The translations under genes were made by a program, and so were the position numbers. A stretch of 64,000 nt of DNA. Source: Dama dama. Its lineage: Eukaryota > Chordata > Mammalia > Artiodactyla > Cervidae. Below the pieces are notes generated by a model, which worked only from the letters and a program-made list of their open reading frames with translations, was not told where the DNA came from and did no database searches. Where the stretch lies: the NCBI RefSeq assembly GCF_033118175.1, contig NC_083701.1, positions 72,602,001 through 72,666,000 of the forward strand, read 5' to 3'. This document shows, one piece after another, positions 46,590 through 58,692 of the stretch; positions within the stretch are counted from its first letter, which is position 1; every line of letters begins with the position of its first letter.

Positions 46590-46603
46590 ATGCTTTAAAT
46601 TCT

Positions 46604-46745
46604 TTACATGTTTAACCTTAAGGTCAGTTCTACAAAGTAGGAATGGTCATTATCCTTATTTAGAGATAAGGAAACTGAATTATTTAGGGTAATGAAGTTG
46701 TTGAGATCACAGATGAAATGATGATGACAAAGCCAGTCATTCTGC
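46604..46745 (-). mobile_element. MIR SINE fragment
   Basis: Antisense MIR core: 'TTATCCTTATTTAGAGATAAGGAAACTGAA' at about 46650-46680, then 'GATCACAGATG' and 'AAAGCCAGTC'. Confidence 0.55.
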
Positions 46746-47347
46746 TAAATGAACTCCAGCAGTCTATTAAATAAAATTGTTTGCAGAAGATAATTATCTG
46801 ATATAGGTTTAAGGAAAATCACCTCCCATTTCCTGACAATACTTTTACAATAATATAAGTATGTTGAACTAGATAACTTCTAATTCAGCTGTTAGTAATC
46901 TTCAGTTTCTCAAACTTGTAGTCTAAAGATCTAGCAATTTCCACTTTTCAGCTTGTGCATCCATGTTAAATATCTGTTCTCTCAGTCTGAACAGTGATTT
47001 TAATGGTGAAGAGAAATTTCCAACTGTTATTCCTACTGCTGCCTCCTACACTAAAGACCAGCTTTTATTGAACTCTAATCTTGTTTTATTGGAGATGGTA
47101 TAAATAATCAATGCAAAACAACAAAAAAGCAATTTGCTTTGGGTTATTAAATACAAATTACTAGAAATTAATTAGTGTAGGGAATAAACCCCATTTCAAA
47201 TGGGTTGTGTAAAAAAACACTTTTTCTTCCCACTAATTCTGTACCTTTGTACTATAATCTACCTCTAGACATCTGTACTTCATCCTGTCCTTACCCCATG
47301 GTAGAATTCCCACTCCTAGAAAGTGGAGGAGAGCATGGGCAGAAGAC
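46746..47347. other. unique sequence
   Basis: No supported feature. Confidence 0.5.
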
Positions 47348-47361
47348 AAGCAAAATATTAA

Positions 47362-47563
47362 AGTGAAATCACTCAGTCGTGTCCGACTCTTTGCGACCCC
47401 ATGGACAGTAGCCTACCAGGCTCCTTCGTCCATGGGATTTTCCAGGCAGGATTACTGGAGTGGGTTGCCATTTCCTTCTCCAGATCTTCCCGACCCAGGG
47501 ATTGAACCTGGGTCTCCCACGTTGTAGGTATACACTTTACCGTCTGAGCCACCAGGGAAGTCC
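47362..47563 (-). mobile_element. Bov-tA SINE
   Basis: Antisense SINE with a 14-bp perfect target duplication AAGCAAAATATTAA at 47348-47361 and 47564-47577, the longest perfect SINE duplication seen in this window. Confidence 0.96.
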
Positions 47564-47705
47564 AAGCAAAATATTAAGCTCCTTATTATATTAGATTCCT
47601 GGCGACTGGCTTTGGTGCAGTAATTTTCAGTTTGGAAGCTGGCTTAAATTCAGTTCTTTGTTTAAATTAAGTTCTAAATAGAAGCCCTAAATGTCAGCTC
47701 AGGTT

Positions 47706-47760
47706 TTTTTTTTTACTTTATTTTTTTTATTTTACTTTATTATTATTTTTTTTTAATTTA
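47706..47760 (-). repeat. T-rich tract (A-rich tail on the minus strand)
   Basis: About 55 bases of T with occasional A and C, directly joined to the 3'-truncated BovB that follows. Confidence 0.8.
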
Positions 47761-47889
47761 CTTGCCGTCCAAGAGGCTCTCAAGAGTCGTCTCCAGCACC
47801 ACAGTTCAAAAGCATCAATTCTTTGGTGCTAAGTCCTCCTGATGAACTCTCACATCTGTACATGCCTACTGGAAGAACCACAACTTCGG
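47761..47889 (-). mobile_element. BovB LINE fragment, part 1 (lacks the usual 3' end)
   Basis: Antisense BovB starting about 350-400 bp short of the normal 3' terminus (TTGC-GTCCAAGAGGCTCTC). Broken off at the 'ACTGGAAGAACCACAACTT' point, where an LTR lies between this and part 2. Confidence 0.85.
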
Positions 47890-48510
47890 AGGAAATACAC
47901 TGCAAGTGGCAGACAAGTTAAAAGAGGCTTCTTTTTAATTCTGTGTTGATGGCACCTGTTTCTGCCTTGAGCTAATCAATGTGGTTTTCCTTATGGAAAT
48001 GTTTTTCTTAAGCTATGTTAATGAAACTGTGTATTTGCTTTGGAATCTGCCTTTCTTCGAATAGGTTCTGCCTAGACTAACCTTATTTTCTTTTCTCAAA
48101 CCTTGGGTTGATAATGGCTCAACAAACCAGTATTCATGTCCACTGCTTTATGGCCAGGGATGGCATGCCAGAGAGTGCCATTCTCCCTCAAAAATGTATC
48201 TTGTGGGCGAGGGGCCTGTTGAGACTCCCTCAGCCTTGGGGTGTGTCTCTCGTCTGATTAGCAGCTCGCTAACACACATAGAACACCTTGCTAAAAACTA
48301 GCACACTGACACTCTTTCTGCCCCCATCTGATGTCTGTGTCAGAAGCTCTGTCTATCTCTCTTATTCCTCAATAAAATTCTGTTATACAAAAAGCTCTGG
48401 TGGTCAAGCCTAGTCTCTGGCTCCAGGTCAAAATCCTCTCCTCCGGAGGTCACAAATCCTGGCGTGGCACGTGGCTCATAGCAGCAGCCTTTCAGACCTT
48501 CATCAGCAAC
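47890..48510 (+). mobile_element. LTR-like insertion in BovB
   Basis: A non-BovB block of about 620 bp separating two collinear BovB parts. It carries 'CCCTCAGCCTTGGGGTGTGTCTC', a purine/pyrimidine-patterned R-like stretch, and AATAAA at about 48371-48376, which sets the plus orientation. About 30 bases of BovB are missing at the junction. The end phrase near 48460-48480 (TGGCGTGGCACGTGG) may include a degraded primer-binding site. The family resembles a class II bovine LTR from memory, which is not secure. Confidence 0.6.
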
Positions 48511-49187
48511 GGGATATCTCTGCTTTTTAATAGGCTGTCTGGGTTTGTCATAGCTCTCCTTCCAAGGAGCAAGCATCTTTTAATTTCATGGCTACAGTCA
48601 CCATCTGCAGTGATTTTGGAGCCCAAGAAAATAAAACTAGTCACTGTTTCTACTTTTCCCCTTCTATATTCCATGAAGTGATGGGATTGGATGCCATGAT
48701 CTTAGTTTTTTTTTAATATTGAATTTTAAGCCAGCTTTTCACTCTCCTCTTTCACCCTCATCAAGAGGCTCTTTAATTCCTCTTCACTTTCTGCCAAGGT
48801 TTTTGATATTACTCCCAGCGGTCTTAATTCTAGCTTGTGCTTCATCCAGCCCCATATTTCACAGGATGTACTCTGCATATAAGTTAAGTACACCGAGTGA
48901 CAATATACAGCCTTATTGTATTCCTTTCCAATTTTGAACCAGTCCATTGTTCCATGGCTGGTTCTGACTCTTGTTTCTTGACCTGCATACAGGTTTCTCA
49001 GGAGATGGGTGGGGTGGTCTGTTATTCTCAGCTCTTTAAGAATGTTCCACAGTTTGTTGTGATCCACACAAAGTCTTCAGCATAGTCAATGAAGCCGATT
49101 TTTTCCAAAATTCCCTTGCTTTCTCTATGATCCAAGGAATGTTGGTAATTTGATCTCTGGTTCCTCTGCCTTTCCTAAATTCAGCTT
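48511..49187 (-). mobile_element. BovB LINE fragment, part 2
   Basis: Continuation of the antisense BovB upstream through the RT domain to the 'GGAACCAGAGATCAAATT' equivalent. The frames are broken by indels, and the YADD segment has been lost in a deletion near 48800. Confidence 0.88.
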
Positions 49188-49751
49188 TTACTGCCAAATA
49201 CTATACCATTTTTTTAAAAAAGTGTCCTGAGGGTTCTTAGATTTTGCTCTCCAAGGGAGTTTGGCAAGCAATCACCCTCCAATAATGAGAGACAACTCTA
49301 TTACCAGTTACAAAGTTGCTAAGAGACTAGATTTAACTTGTTCCCCATTTAAAAATTTAATAATGTTAGATTTCCTTTTAGTTATATATTTGTCTTAAAA
49401 TGTCATAGCATGAGTTTTCAAATTTAGATACCTGATTTACCAATGGGCAGATCTACTGTTCATAACCAAAGCATTTAACAAAAGAAGTGGTAGAGAAAGA
49501 TTTTTAGAAAGTAAAGTACCTTCTCAATTTACTTAAAATACAAATCACAAAGCACTCTTAATGTTTAAGTGGTGACTGAGCAATCATTCTTATGGAGCAG
49601 TTCTGAGTTGAAAAATCTTACGAATGAGCAAAACAAGGGAAGAAAGTGTACTTCCAACTATACTTAAATTTAAAACAAAATAGCTTTCATTAACCAAAAG
49701 AAAACCATTTAGTTAATGGTTTTCTAACCATTCACTAATTTATTTGGTGTG
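49188..49751. other. unique AT-rich sequence
   Basis: No supported feature. Confidence 0.5.
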
Positions 49752-49962
49752 TGTGTTAGTGCTTCAGTCCTGTCCAGCTGTTTGCGACCCTATAGACTGT
49801 TGCCCGCCAGACTCCTCTGTCTGGGGAATCTCCAGGCAAAAATATTGGATTGGGTAGCCAGTCCCTTCTGCAGGGGATCTTCCCATTTTAGGGATCAAAC
49901 TCAGGTCTCCTGCAATGCAGGCAGTTTTTTTTTTTTAACCATCTGAGCCACCAGGAAAGCCA
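49752..49962 (-). mobile_element. Bov-tA SINE with expanded T-run
   Basis: Antisense SINE preceded by (TG)n. The A-box complement is interrupted by 12 T (49925-49936), where other copies read GATTCTTTACC. Confidence 0.9.
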
Positions 49963-52217
49963 TAATGTTTGTGTTAATATTAATCAAAATAAATACAAAT
50001 TAGTAGCATATGCAATAAATCTGAATTTTGATCTACTTAAGACTTTTTTTTAGCTGTTTTAATAGACTTTGCTGCCAAAATCAAAGCACAATTTGCTTAT
50101 TTTTCATGCAGTAGCTTTTTCTGCCCTGAGTAATTAAGAAAATGTTGCAACTGCAAAAGAAAGTCATCAAGGGATATTCCTTGTTTAGTATCTTCAGTCT
50201 AGAAAATAGCATGATGGGCCAAAATTTATTCAGTTTTTATTATCAGGTTTTTTCCTCTCTGCTTTCATTTTCTGGTGTGGTTGAAGGGAAGGGAGTTCAT
50301 GAGAACAAGATTATTTTTAAAGAAATAATGAAAGATGACATCAGATATTAAGGCGGGGGAGTAACATGAGAGCTGTAGAAAGCAGGAGGGCTTGGAAAAA
50401 TTTGGACCATAGATTAGTAAATATTAGAACTGGAAGAATCTGTAAAAAAAAAAAAAAAAAAGAAAGAAGAAGAAAAAAATCATTGAATTCTCTCCTTTTA
50501 CAAAAGAGACAGAACTCCACTCCCTACTCTCTCAAAATAAACTCATAACTAGCCCAATATCACATTTTGTGATATTTTCTTCAGCATCTTTTACTAATTT
50601 CCTATCTTTCCTTTTTTTAAAAAATTAAACAATTAGACTAAAACACTTCTCTCTTCATTCACCTCTTAGAATGTATGAAGAGGGCAGGACCAAAGAAACA
50701 TCTCTACTCAGAGGGGTTGTGGTCAAAATCAAATAGGTCCAATGGAAAGTACTCTTTAGGAGGTAAATTGCTTCAGTATTTCAACAAAGCATCTTTCCAT
50801 ATGGTTTAATAATTTAGAAACCTTGCCAATGTTGAACTGAATCAGTCCAGAGTATTTTTGGTACATAGACAGGCACAAAGAATGGAAACTCTCTTATTTG
50901 CCCGAGATAGGCAGAAATAAGTTAAATAAAGCTTGGAAAAAATGGCACAGTAAATATTTGTAGAATAAGAGAAAGAGAGGGAGAAAGAGAAAGAGACTCA
51001 TCCAGAATTGAGGCAGAGACTAAAGCATGGATAGTGAGGGGGACTAGAAATATTTAAATCTAATCTGATGTTAAACTCGGGGTGAAAAAATACATTTGGT
51101 AAGCAGCCAGATTCCCCACCTTGAACTGCAAACATTTACAATGCACCAGAGATTAAGAAGTTTCTATCAATATTATGTCAGTCTTTCTCTCTCATTGTCC
51201 TTTATGAGAAATGGACCCACCACTGTGGGAAGACATCTGGAGTCCTCCCAGCATATGCTACTGTAACCTTACGGCATTCAACAGCTGTCAAAGTAGGACG
51301 CAGACACCCTGGCTGGAAACTTGGAAGTAGACTTGGCCTCGCGGGTGAAGGAATTAGAAGCCCGTTGTAGGCTGATTGCCATGCAGAAGGTTTTGTGAGA
51401 ATTTCTGGACCTCTTTCGTGCAACTCTGTAACAATCTCCTGGTTGCATGAAAAAAAAAAAAAAAAGCTTTCAGTGAGTAAGTCTGATGGACCATTTTAGG
51501 AGACTGGGATAGCCAGAACTTCACACCTTCCCTTACAGTGCTGGTGCCCTGTGATAACACTTTGTAAACTCACGGTTTAGGTTTGCTGGTCTTCCAAGCA
51601 GATGTGGGGTGGTCATGAATTTATGAGCTAATATTCAGAGTTAATATTTAAATGACAATAACCTGATTAAAATGTGGATAAGTGGCTGATTTCACACACA
51701 AACAAAATTGTCTTTTTAGGAAAAATGCATGTTTTGAAGGACAACAATCAAGCAAATAAAGACCCTGCAGTTTTGATACTGCATGATGCCTTTGAAAAAT
51801 AAATCTTCTTCAACAAGAAATTCTAAAGGAGCTAGAAAAATAAACAGTTGGTGAACCCATAGAAATGGGGCTGAGAAATACAGCGTAGAACCTAGTTTAT
51901 CATGACATTTTCCTTGTTTTTCTATTCTCCTCCTGGGCTAAAGTTGTTTGTGTGGTGTATGATTTTGGGTTGTTTGCAACGTATTTCCCATCTTGATAAA
52001 TAGTAGGTGGGGTTTACAGCGTCCCACGGTACTCGCTTCTCCCTGGGGTCACACGGCCTGAGTCTTTTCAGGAATGAAAATTGCATTGTCACCACATATC
52101 ACCCAAATGGCCAGCACGGAACCAAATGGTATAACCTGCTTTTCCCCTCAGGATTTACAGACACTCTCTGTAAAGTGATGTCAGTCTTATTAGTTTGCTC
52201 TGATTTGGGTATTTGCT
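49963..52217. other. mostly unique sequence
   Basis: A-homopolymer at 50443-50461 and an A-run at 51450-51465. 51190-51400 is GC-richer, but its frames lack signals. No repeat family recognised. Confidence 0.5.
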
Positions 52218-52228
52218 ATAGATATTTA

Positions 52229-52921
52229 AAGCTCAATATTCAGAAAACTAAGATCATGGCCTCTGATCCCATCAGTTCATGGCAAATAGATGGGGAAACA
52301 GTGGAAACAGTGGCAGACTTTATTTTTTGGGCTCCAAAATCACTGCAGATGGTGATTGCAGCCATGAAATTAAAAGACGCTTACTCCTTGGAAGGAAAGT
52401 TATGACCAACCTAGACAGCATATTAAAAAGCAGAGACATTACTTTGCCAACAAAGGTCCATTTAGTCAAGGCTATGGTTTTTCCAGTGGTCATGTACGGA
52501 TGTGAGAGCTGGACTGTGAAGAAAGCTGAGCTCCAAAAAATTGATACTTTTGAACTGTGGTGCTGGAGAAGACTCTTGAGTGTCCCTTGGACTGCCGGGA
52601 AATCCAACCAGTCCATCCTAAAGGAGATCAGTCCTGGGTGTTCACTGGAAGGTCTGATGCTGAAACTGAAAGTCCAGTACTTTGGCCACCTCATATGAAA
52701 AGTTGACTCATTGGAAAAGACCCTGATGCTGGGAGGTATTGGGGGCAGGAGGAGAAGGGATGAGACAGAGGATGAGATGGCTGGATGGCATCACCGACTC
52801 GATGGACATGAGTTTGAGTAAACTCTGGGAGTTGGTGATGGACAGGGAGGCATGGCATGCTTGTGATTCATGGGGTTGCAAAGAGTCGGACATGACTGAG
52901 TGACTGAACTGAACTGAAGTG
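52229..52921 (+). mobile_element. BovB LINE, 0.7-kb 3' fragment
   Basis: Sense BovB with an 11-bp duplication ATAGATATTTA at 52218-52228 and 52922-52932. It begins at 'AAGCTCAATATTCAGAAAAC' (the 'LKLNIQKTKIM' part) and ends with CTGAACTGAACTGAAGTG. Frame 52279-52698 is open for 139 codons, covering the C-terminal block up to 'FGHLI', then broken. No catalytic motif is included. Confidence 0.95.
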
Positions 52922-52932
52922 ATAGATATTTA

Positions 52933-54694
52933 GGCCCTAAACTTTGTAAAATATTTTGTTTAGTCTCATAAATATTTCTTGGCTCATAAAAACAAGGAGA
53001 TCATTTAAAGCAAGCATTGCAACTTTTTATTGTGGGACTTACAAATGTGTACTACAAAAATAAAATTTCAAAATCTATAATCTTCTAATTTTTATCCCCT
53101 TCTCTACCAAAAAAAATTCCTAAAATTACAAACATATAGTATAAACACTAACTGCATACATTATATGTATACTCAATACTCTATATTATGTTAAAGAAAG
53201 AGAGAAGCCAAATGAAGGCTTTATTTTGGATATGTATAAGGTTAAAAGAAGCTTCATTCATTTCCTTAACATATGCAATCTAAGTGAAGAAGGAATACTC
53301 AAGAACTTGATGGACTGGTATAATTAATCATGCACAATTGAAGTAATTTTCTTATAATGTGAATAGGTCCACAAAATTCTTTGGAGAAGAAAAAATAAAA
53401 TTAAAATCTATCAATTATAATTCAACCTATTCCTAACAATTGAGTAGGTGATTACTTAAAGGTCAATGAGAATTATACATATATTTCTAAAACAAATAAT
53501 AAGTAACCATGGCCACCAAAATATTTCTAGTGAACACATGTGAAAATACTTACTGGAAAGAAAGGAAAACCAAGTGGAAATATATCATTTGATGCAATGT
53601 ACCAAAATTTGTCCAGGGAAAGTTCCTTACTTAGCAATCAGATATCAAAAATGCACAATCCTAACTTGCATATTGTCATGGCAGAATTGTGTTGACCCGC
53701 CAGATGTTTCCACATCTGTGATACACCTGTTTAAACAGAGCTATAGGAGAGGATCCAAAGAATAGGACGCTGGTAAAGTGTGAATTTATTTCATAGTTGT
53801 ATGCTCTGTCATATTCTACTTTGTTTAAAACCCCTAATTCAATGTTCCTGTGATGAAGAATTTATTTTGAAGACATGGCATTGCTCCACTTTTTCCACTT
53901 TTTAAATAAATCAAAATTAGATTACCTTTTACAAACTGAATAATAAAAGTATTTTAAGATTATATATATATACATATATATACATATGCATACATATGTA
54001 CTAGTGCTTTGAGTGAAGAAAAGGGTGCTAGAACTCTGAATGCTAATTTTGTCCCTGGTTTGCTAGTCACATACAGCCTTGATGTAGTTGTATATATTAT
54101 AATGTTATAGGATGAGGATATCATATTAAGGAGTAGAGCAATTCAGGTTTACACTGGAAGTCTCTGTGACTATCCAATTCTGCAAAACTCTCTCCTTTCT
54201 CTGAAAATTGTCATAAATCCTCTTTCTAGTAAAAGGCAAAGGGAGAGACAGACAGAGAAGAAAGAAAAGAAATGGATGTACATACATTTAATAGTGCTTA
54301 TTATCAGTCATGAACTCACTTACTCCACAAAAATAACACACTCAATGTGCAAACCACAAATAAATATAACTCTTAAGAGTGTGGATCTGAGTTTTATTTC
54401 AACCAACACTTATGCAGGTATTATTGATTATTTATTAATCAACAGGTATGTGTTAAGGCTCTAGAAATTAGGAACAAAAAATTTAATGAAGTGAGATTCT
54501 ACTTGAATATTTACTTTGACTCCTTCTTGAAACAGGCTTTATATTTATGTCACATGCATCTTTCAATCAATTATTATTTTCTCCTCTAGATATCCCATGA
54601 AGATTGTGATCAAAATTAACACTTGAGTCAATTAGCTAGCCTATTGTCATGTTTAGAATGCCCTATTGTTATCAAACACAAGTTCATGTGCTTG
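52933..54694. other. unique AT-rich sequence
   Basis: A TATA/CATA-type low-complexity tract lies at 53961-54000. No other feature. Confidence 0.5.
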
Positions 54695-54990
54695 ATATTT
54701 AGTGAGGCCAAATAAATCTAAAGTCAGAGTTTGGAGCAGAGAAAGTTCTATTATAGGGTCATGAAAAAAAAAATGGGTGAGTTCAATGCTCAAAAACCCC
54801 AAACCTTGAACTCCCAGAAGGGTTCCAGCAAAGCATTTTTAAAGGCATGGTGAATGCAGGACATGGTTAGTTGTGGTAAACTTCTTGGTTCAAGAACGCT
54901 TACCTCCAACACGACAAATGTTATTCTCTGTTTGACAACTTACCTCTATGTGAATGGACTCTTAAAGGTCAAAGTCATGAAAATGGGCTA
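54695..54990. repeat. possible old retroelement fragment
   Basis: The phrase order (GCAGAGAAAGTTCTATTATAGGG, AATGCTCAAAAACCCCAAACC, TTTTTAAAGGCATGGTGA, AACTTCTTGGTTCAAGAAC) resembles a diverged mammalian LTR or L1 3' UTR. Not assignable. Confidence 0.3.
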
Positions 54991-55019
54991 TCCTATATAC
55001 TTTAGGCTATAGACCACAT

Positions 55020-56871
55020 AACTCCAGAAAGAATGAAGAGATGGAGCTAAAGCAAAAACAACACCCTGTTGTGGATGTGGCTGGTGATGGAAGTGGATGT
55101 GTGATGGAAGTCCGATGCTGTAAAGAGCAATGTTGGAATGTAACAGGCAAATGTGGCCTTGGAATACAAAATGAAGCAGGGCAAAGGCTAAAAGAGTTTT
55201 GCCCAGAGAATGCACTGATCATAGCAAACACCCTCTTCCAACCACACAAGAGAAGACTCTATACATGGGCATTACCAGATGGTCAATGCTGAAATCAGAC
55301 TGATTACATTATTTGAAGCCAAAGATGGAGAAGCTCTATACAATCAGCAAAAACAAGACTGGGAGCTGACTGTGGCTGAGATCATGAACACCTTACTGCC
55401 AAATTCAGACTTAAACTGAAGAAAGTAGGGAAAACCACCAGACCATTCAGGTATAAGCTAAATCAAATTCTTTACGATTATACAGTGGAGGTGAGAAATA
55501 GATTCAAGGGATCACATCTGACAGACAGAGTGCGTGAAGAACCATGGACAGAGGTTTGTGCCACTGTACAGGAGACAGAGATCAAAACCACCCCCAAGAA
55601 AAAGAAACATAAAAAGGCAAAATGGTTGTCTGAAGAGGCCTTACAAACTGACCAGAAAAGAAGAGAAGTGAAAGGTAAAGGAGAAAAGGAAAGATATACC
55701 CATTTGAATGCTTCCAAAAAAAAAAAAAAAAAAAGAAAGATAAGAAAGCCTTCCTCAGTGATCAGTGCAAAGAAACAGTGGAAAATAATAGAGTGGGAAA
55801 GACTAGAGATCTCTTCAAGAAAATTAGAGATACCAAGGGAACATTTCATGCAAAGATGGGCACAATAAAGGACAGAAATGGTATGGACCTAACAGAAGCA
55901 GAAGATATTTTAAAAAGGTGGCAAGAATACACAGAAGAACTGTACAAAAAAGATCTTCAAGGCCCAGATAACCATGATGGTGTGATCACTCACCTAGAGA
56001 CAGACATCATGAAATGCAAAGACAGGTGGGCCCTAGGAAGCATCAATATGAACAAAGCTAGTGGAGGTGATTGAATTCCAGTTGAGCTATTTCAAACCCT
56101 AAAAGATGAGGTTGTAAAAGTACTGCACTCGATATGCCAGCAAATAGGGAAAATAGCAGTAGCCACAGGACTGGAAAATGTCAGTTTTCATTCTTATCCC
56201 AAAGAAAAGCAATGTTAAAGAATGTTCAAACTACCACACAATTGCACTCATCTTACATGCTAGAAAAGTAATGCTCAAAATTCCGCAAGCCAGACTTTAA
56301 CAGTACATGAATCATGAACTTCCAAAAGATCAAGCTGGATTTAGAAAAGGCAGAGGAACCAGAGATCAAATTGTCAACATCCACTGGATCATTGAACAAG
56401 CAACAGAGTTCCAGGAAAACATCTACTTCTGCTTTATTGACTATGCCAAAGCCTTTCACTGTTTGGATCACAAATATCTGTGGAGAATTCTGAAAGAGAT
56501 GGGAATACCAGATCATCTGACCTGCCTCCTGAGAAATATGTATGCAGGTCAAGAAGCAACAGTTAGAACTGGACATGGAACAACAGACTGGTTCCAAATC
56601 AGGAAAGGAGTATGTCAAGGCTGTATATTGTCACCCTGCTTATTTAACTTATATACAGAGTACACCATGAGAAGTGCCGGGCTTGATTAAGCACAAGCTG
56701 GGATCAAAATTGTTGGGATAAATATCAATAACCCCAGATATGCAGATGATACCACTCTTATAGCAGAAAGCAAAGAAGAACTAAAAAGCATCTTGATGAA
56801 AGTAAAAGAAGTGAAAAAGTTGGCTTAAAGCTCAACATTCAGAAAACGAAGATCATGGCATCTGGTCCCAT
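55020..56871 (+). mobile_element. BovB LINE, host element, part 1
   Basis: Sense BovB beginning inside the endonuclease domain. The whole host element (55020-56871 plus 58736-59374) is bracketed by TAGACCACAT at 55010-55019 and 59375-59384. It is the longest BovB coding stretch in the window (about 2.5 kb when the nested insert is disregarded). Confidence 0.95.
55041..56690 (+). pseudogene. BovB ORF2 remnant: endonuclease C-terminal part, linker, RT
   Basis: The order on the plus strand is: endonuclease-like 'GIQNEAGQRLKEFC', 'NTLFQPHKRRLYTWALPDG' (55041-55292); a linker with 'KIRDTKGTFHAKMG' and 'RWQEYTEELYKKDLQG' (55778-56074), ended by a TGA where other copies continue 'GGDGIPVELF'; RT start 'GFRKGRGTRDQI', motif A 'FIDYAKAFHCLDH' and motif B 'RKGVCQGCILSPCLFNLY' (56307-56690); and the YADD region near 56738-56758 in another frame. 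An A18-20 run (about 55716-55735) sits in the linker. It needs at least three frame changes, so it is dead. The APE-type endonuclease would nick the target and RT would copy the RNA at the nick. Confidence 0.88.
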
Positions 56872-57084
56872 CAGTTCAGTTCAGTTCAGTCACTCAGTTG
56901 TGTCTGACTCTTTGCAACCCCAAGAACCGCAGCACATCAGGCCTCCCTGTTCATTACCAACTCCTGGAGTTTACCCAAACTCATGTCCATTGAGTCAGTG
57001 ATGCTATCCAACCATCTCATCCTCTGTCATCCCCTTCTCCTCCTGCCCCCAATCCCTCCCAGCATCAGGGTCTTTTCCAATGAG

Positions 57085-58083
57085 TCAACTCTTCACATCA
57101 GGTGGCCAATGTATTGGAGTTTCATTTGGCTTCAGCATCAGTCCTTCCAATGAACACCCAGGACTGATCTCCTTTAAGATGGACTGGCTGGATCTCCTTG
57201 CAGTCCAAGGGACTCTCAAGAGTCTTCTCCAACACCACAGTTCAAAAGCATCAATTCTTCGGTGCTCAGCTTTCTTTATATTCCAACTCTCACAATCATG
57301 CATGACTACTGCAAAAACCATAGCCTTGACTAGATGGACCTTTGTTGACACAGTAATGTCTCTGCTTTTTAAAGTGCTGTCTAGGTTGGTCATAGCTTTC
57401 CTTCCAAGGAGTAAGCGTCTTTTAATTTCATGGCTGCAATCGCCATCTGCAGTGATTTTGGAGCCCCAAAAAATAAAGTCTGCCACTGTTTCCAGTGTTT
57501 CCCCATCTATTTGCCATGAACTGATGGGATCAGAGGCCATGATCTTAGTTTTCTCAATGTTGAGTTTTAAGCCAACTTTTTCATTCTCCTCTTTCATTTT
57601 CATCAAGAGGTTCTTTAGTTCCTCTTCACTTTCTGCCATAAGGGTGGTGTTATCTGCATATCTGAGATTATTGATATTTCTCCTGGCAATATTGATTCCA
57701 GCTTGCACTTCCTCCAGCCCAGCATTTCTCATGATGTACTCTGCATATAAGTTAAATAAGCAGGGTGACAATATACAGCCTTGATGTACTACTTTTCCTA
57801 TTTGGAACCAGTCTGTTGTTCCATGTCCAGTTCTAACTGTTGCTTCCTGACCCGCATACAGGTTTCTCAAGAGGCAGGTCAGGTTGTCTGATATGCCCAT
57901 CTCTTTCAGAATTTTCCAGTTTATTGTGATCCACACAGTCAAAGACTTTGGCATAGTCAATGAAGTAGAAGTGGATGCTTTCGTGGAACTCTCTTTCTTG
58001 TTCAATGATCCGGCAGATGTTGGCAATTTGATCTCTGGTTCCTCTGCATTTTCTAAATCCAGCTTAAATGTCTGGAAGTTCAC
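57085..58083 (-). pseudogene. BovB RT remnant with altered YADD (YADN)
   Basis: The minus-strand frame is open for 332 codons. The first about 60 residues are partly out of the usual frame; normal sequence resumes at 'WKILKEMGISDN'. Then come 'LLRNLYAGQEATVRTGHGTT', motif B 'GKVVHQGCILSPCLFNLY', motif C reading 'YADNTTLMAE', 'KVGLKLNIEKTKIM', and the C-terminal block 'AFELWCWRRLLRVPW'. The second aspartate of the RT active site is Asn (codon at 57649-57651), predicted to abolish catalysis. The final 'LKLQYFGHL' part is frameshifted near 57118-57130 by a 4-base duplication-like change (TTTGGC). Confidence 0.88.
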
Positions 58084-58254
58084 GGTTCATGTATTGCTGA
58101 AGCCTGGCTTCAGAGAATTTTGAGCCTTACTTTACTAGAGTGTGAGATGAGTGCAACTGTGAGGTAGTTTGAGCATTCTCTGGGATTGCCTTTCTTTGAT
58201 ATTGGAATGAAAACTGACCTTTCCCGGTCCTGTGGCCACTGATGTTTTCCGCAT

Positions 58255-58692
58255 TTACTGGCATATTGAGTGCAGCACTTTTACAGCATCATCTTTTAGG
58301 GTTTGAAATAGCTCAACTGGAATTCCATCACCTCCAGTAGCTTTGTTTTCAGTGATGCTTCCTAAGGCCCACTTGACTTCACATTCCAGGATGTCTGGCT
58401 CTAGGTGAGTGATCACACCATCATGGTTATCTTGGCCCTGAAGATCTTTTTTGTACAGTTCTTCTGTGTATTCTTGCCACCTCTTCTTAATGTCTTCTGC
58501 TTCTTTTAGGTCCATACAATGTCTGTCCTTTATTGAGCCCATCTTTGCATGAAATGATCCCTTGGTATCTCTAATTTTCTTGAAGAGATCTCTAATCTTT
58601 CCCATTCTATTGCTTTCCTCTATTTCTTTGCACTGATCACCTAGGAAGGCTTTCTTATTTCTCCTTGCTATTCTTTGGAACTCTGCATTCAA
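58255..58692 (-). pseudogene. BovB ORF2 linker remnant
   Basis: 145 open codons of the nested copy: 'NAEFQRIARRNKKAFLGDQC', 'KIRDLFKKIRDTKGSFHAKMG', 'RWQEYTEELYKKDLQG' and 'NKATGGDGIPVELFQTLKDDAVKVLH'. This is the region between endonuclease and RT that is also seen, damaged, in the host at 55640-56130. A frameshift separates it from the RT frame. Confidence 0.85.

Noticed and set aside
54276..54464. 62-codon frame in unique DNA
   Set aside because: AT-rich, no splice or domain evidence; expected by chance.
57080..57784. 234-codon plus-strand frame
   Set aside because: Antisense shadow of the nested BovB; the homologous shadow frames at 11511-12308 and 41259-41864 behave the same.
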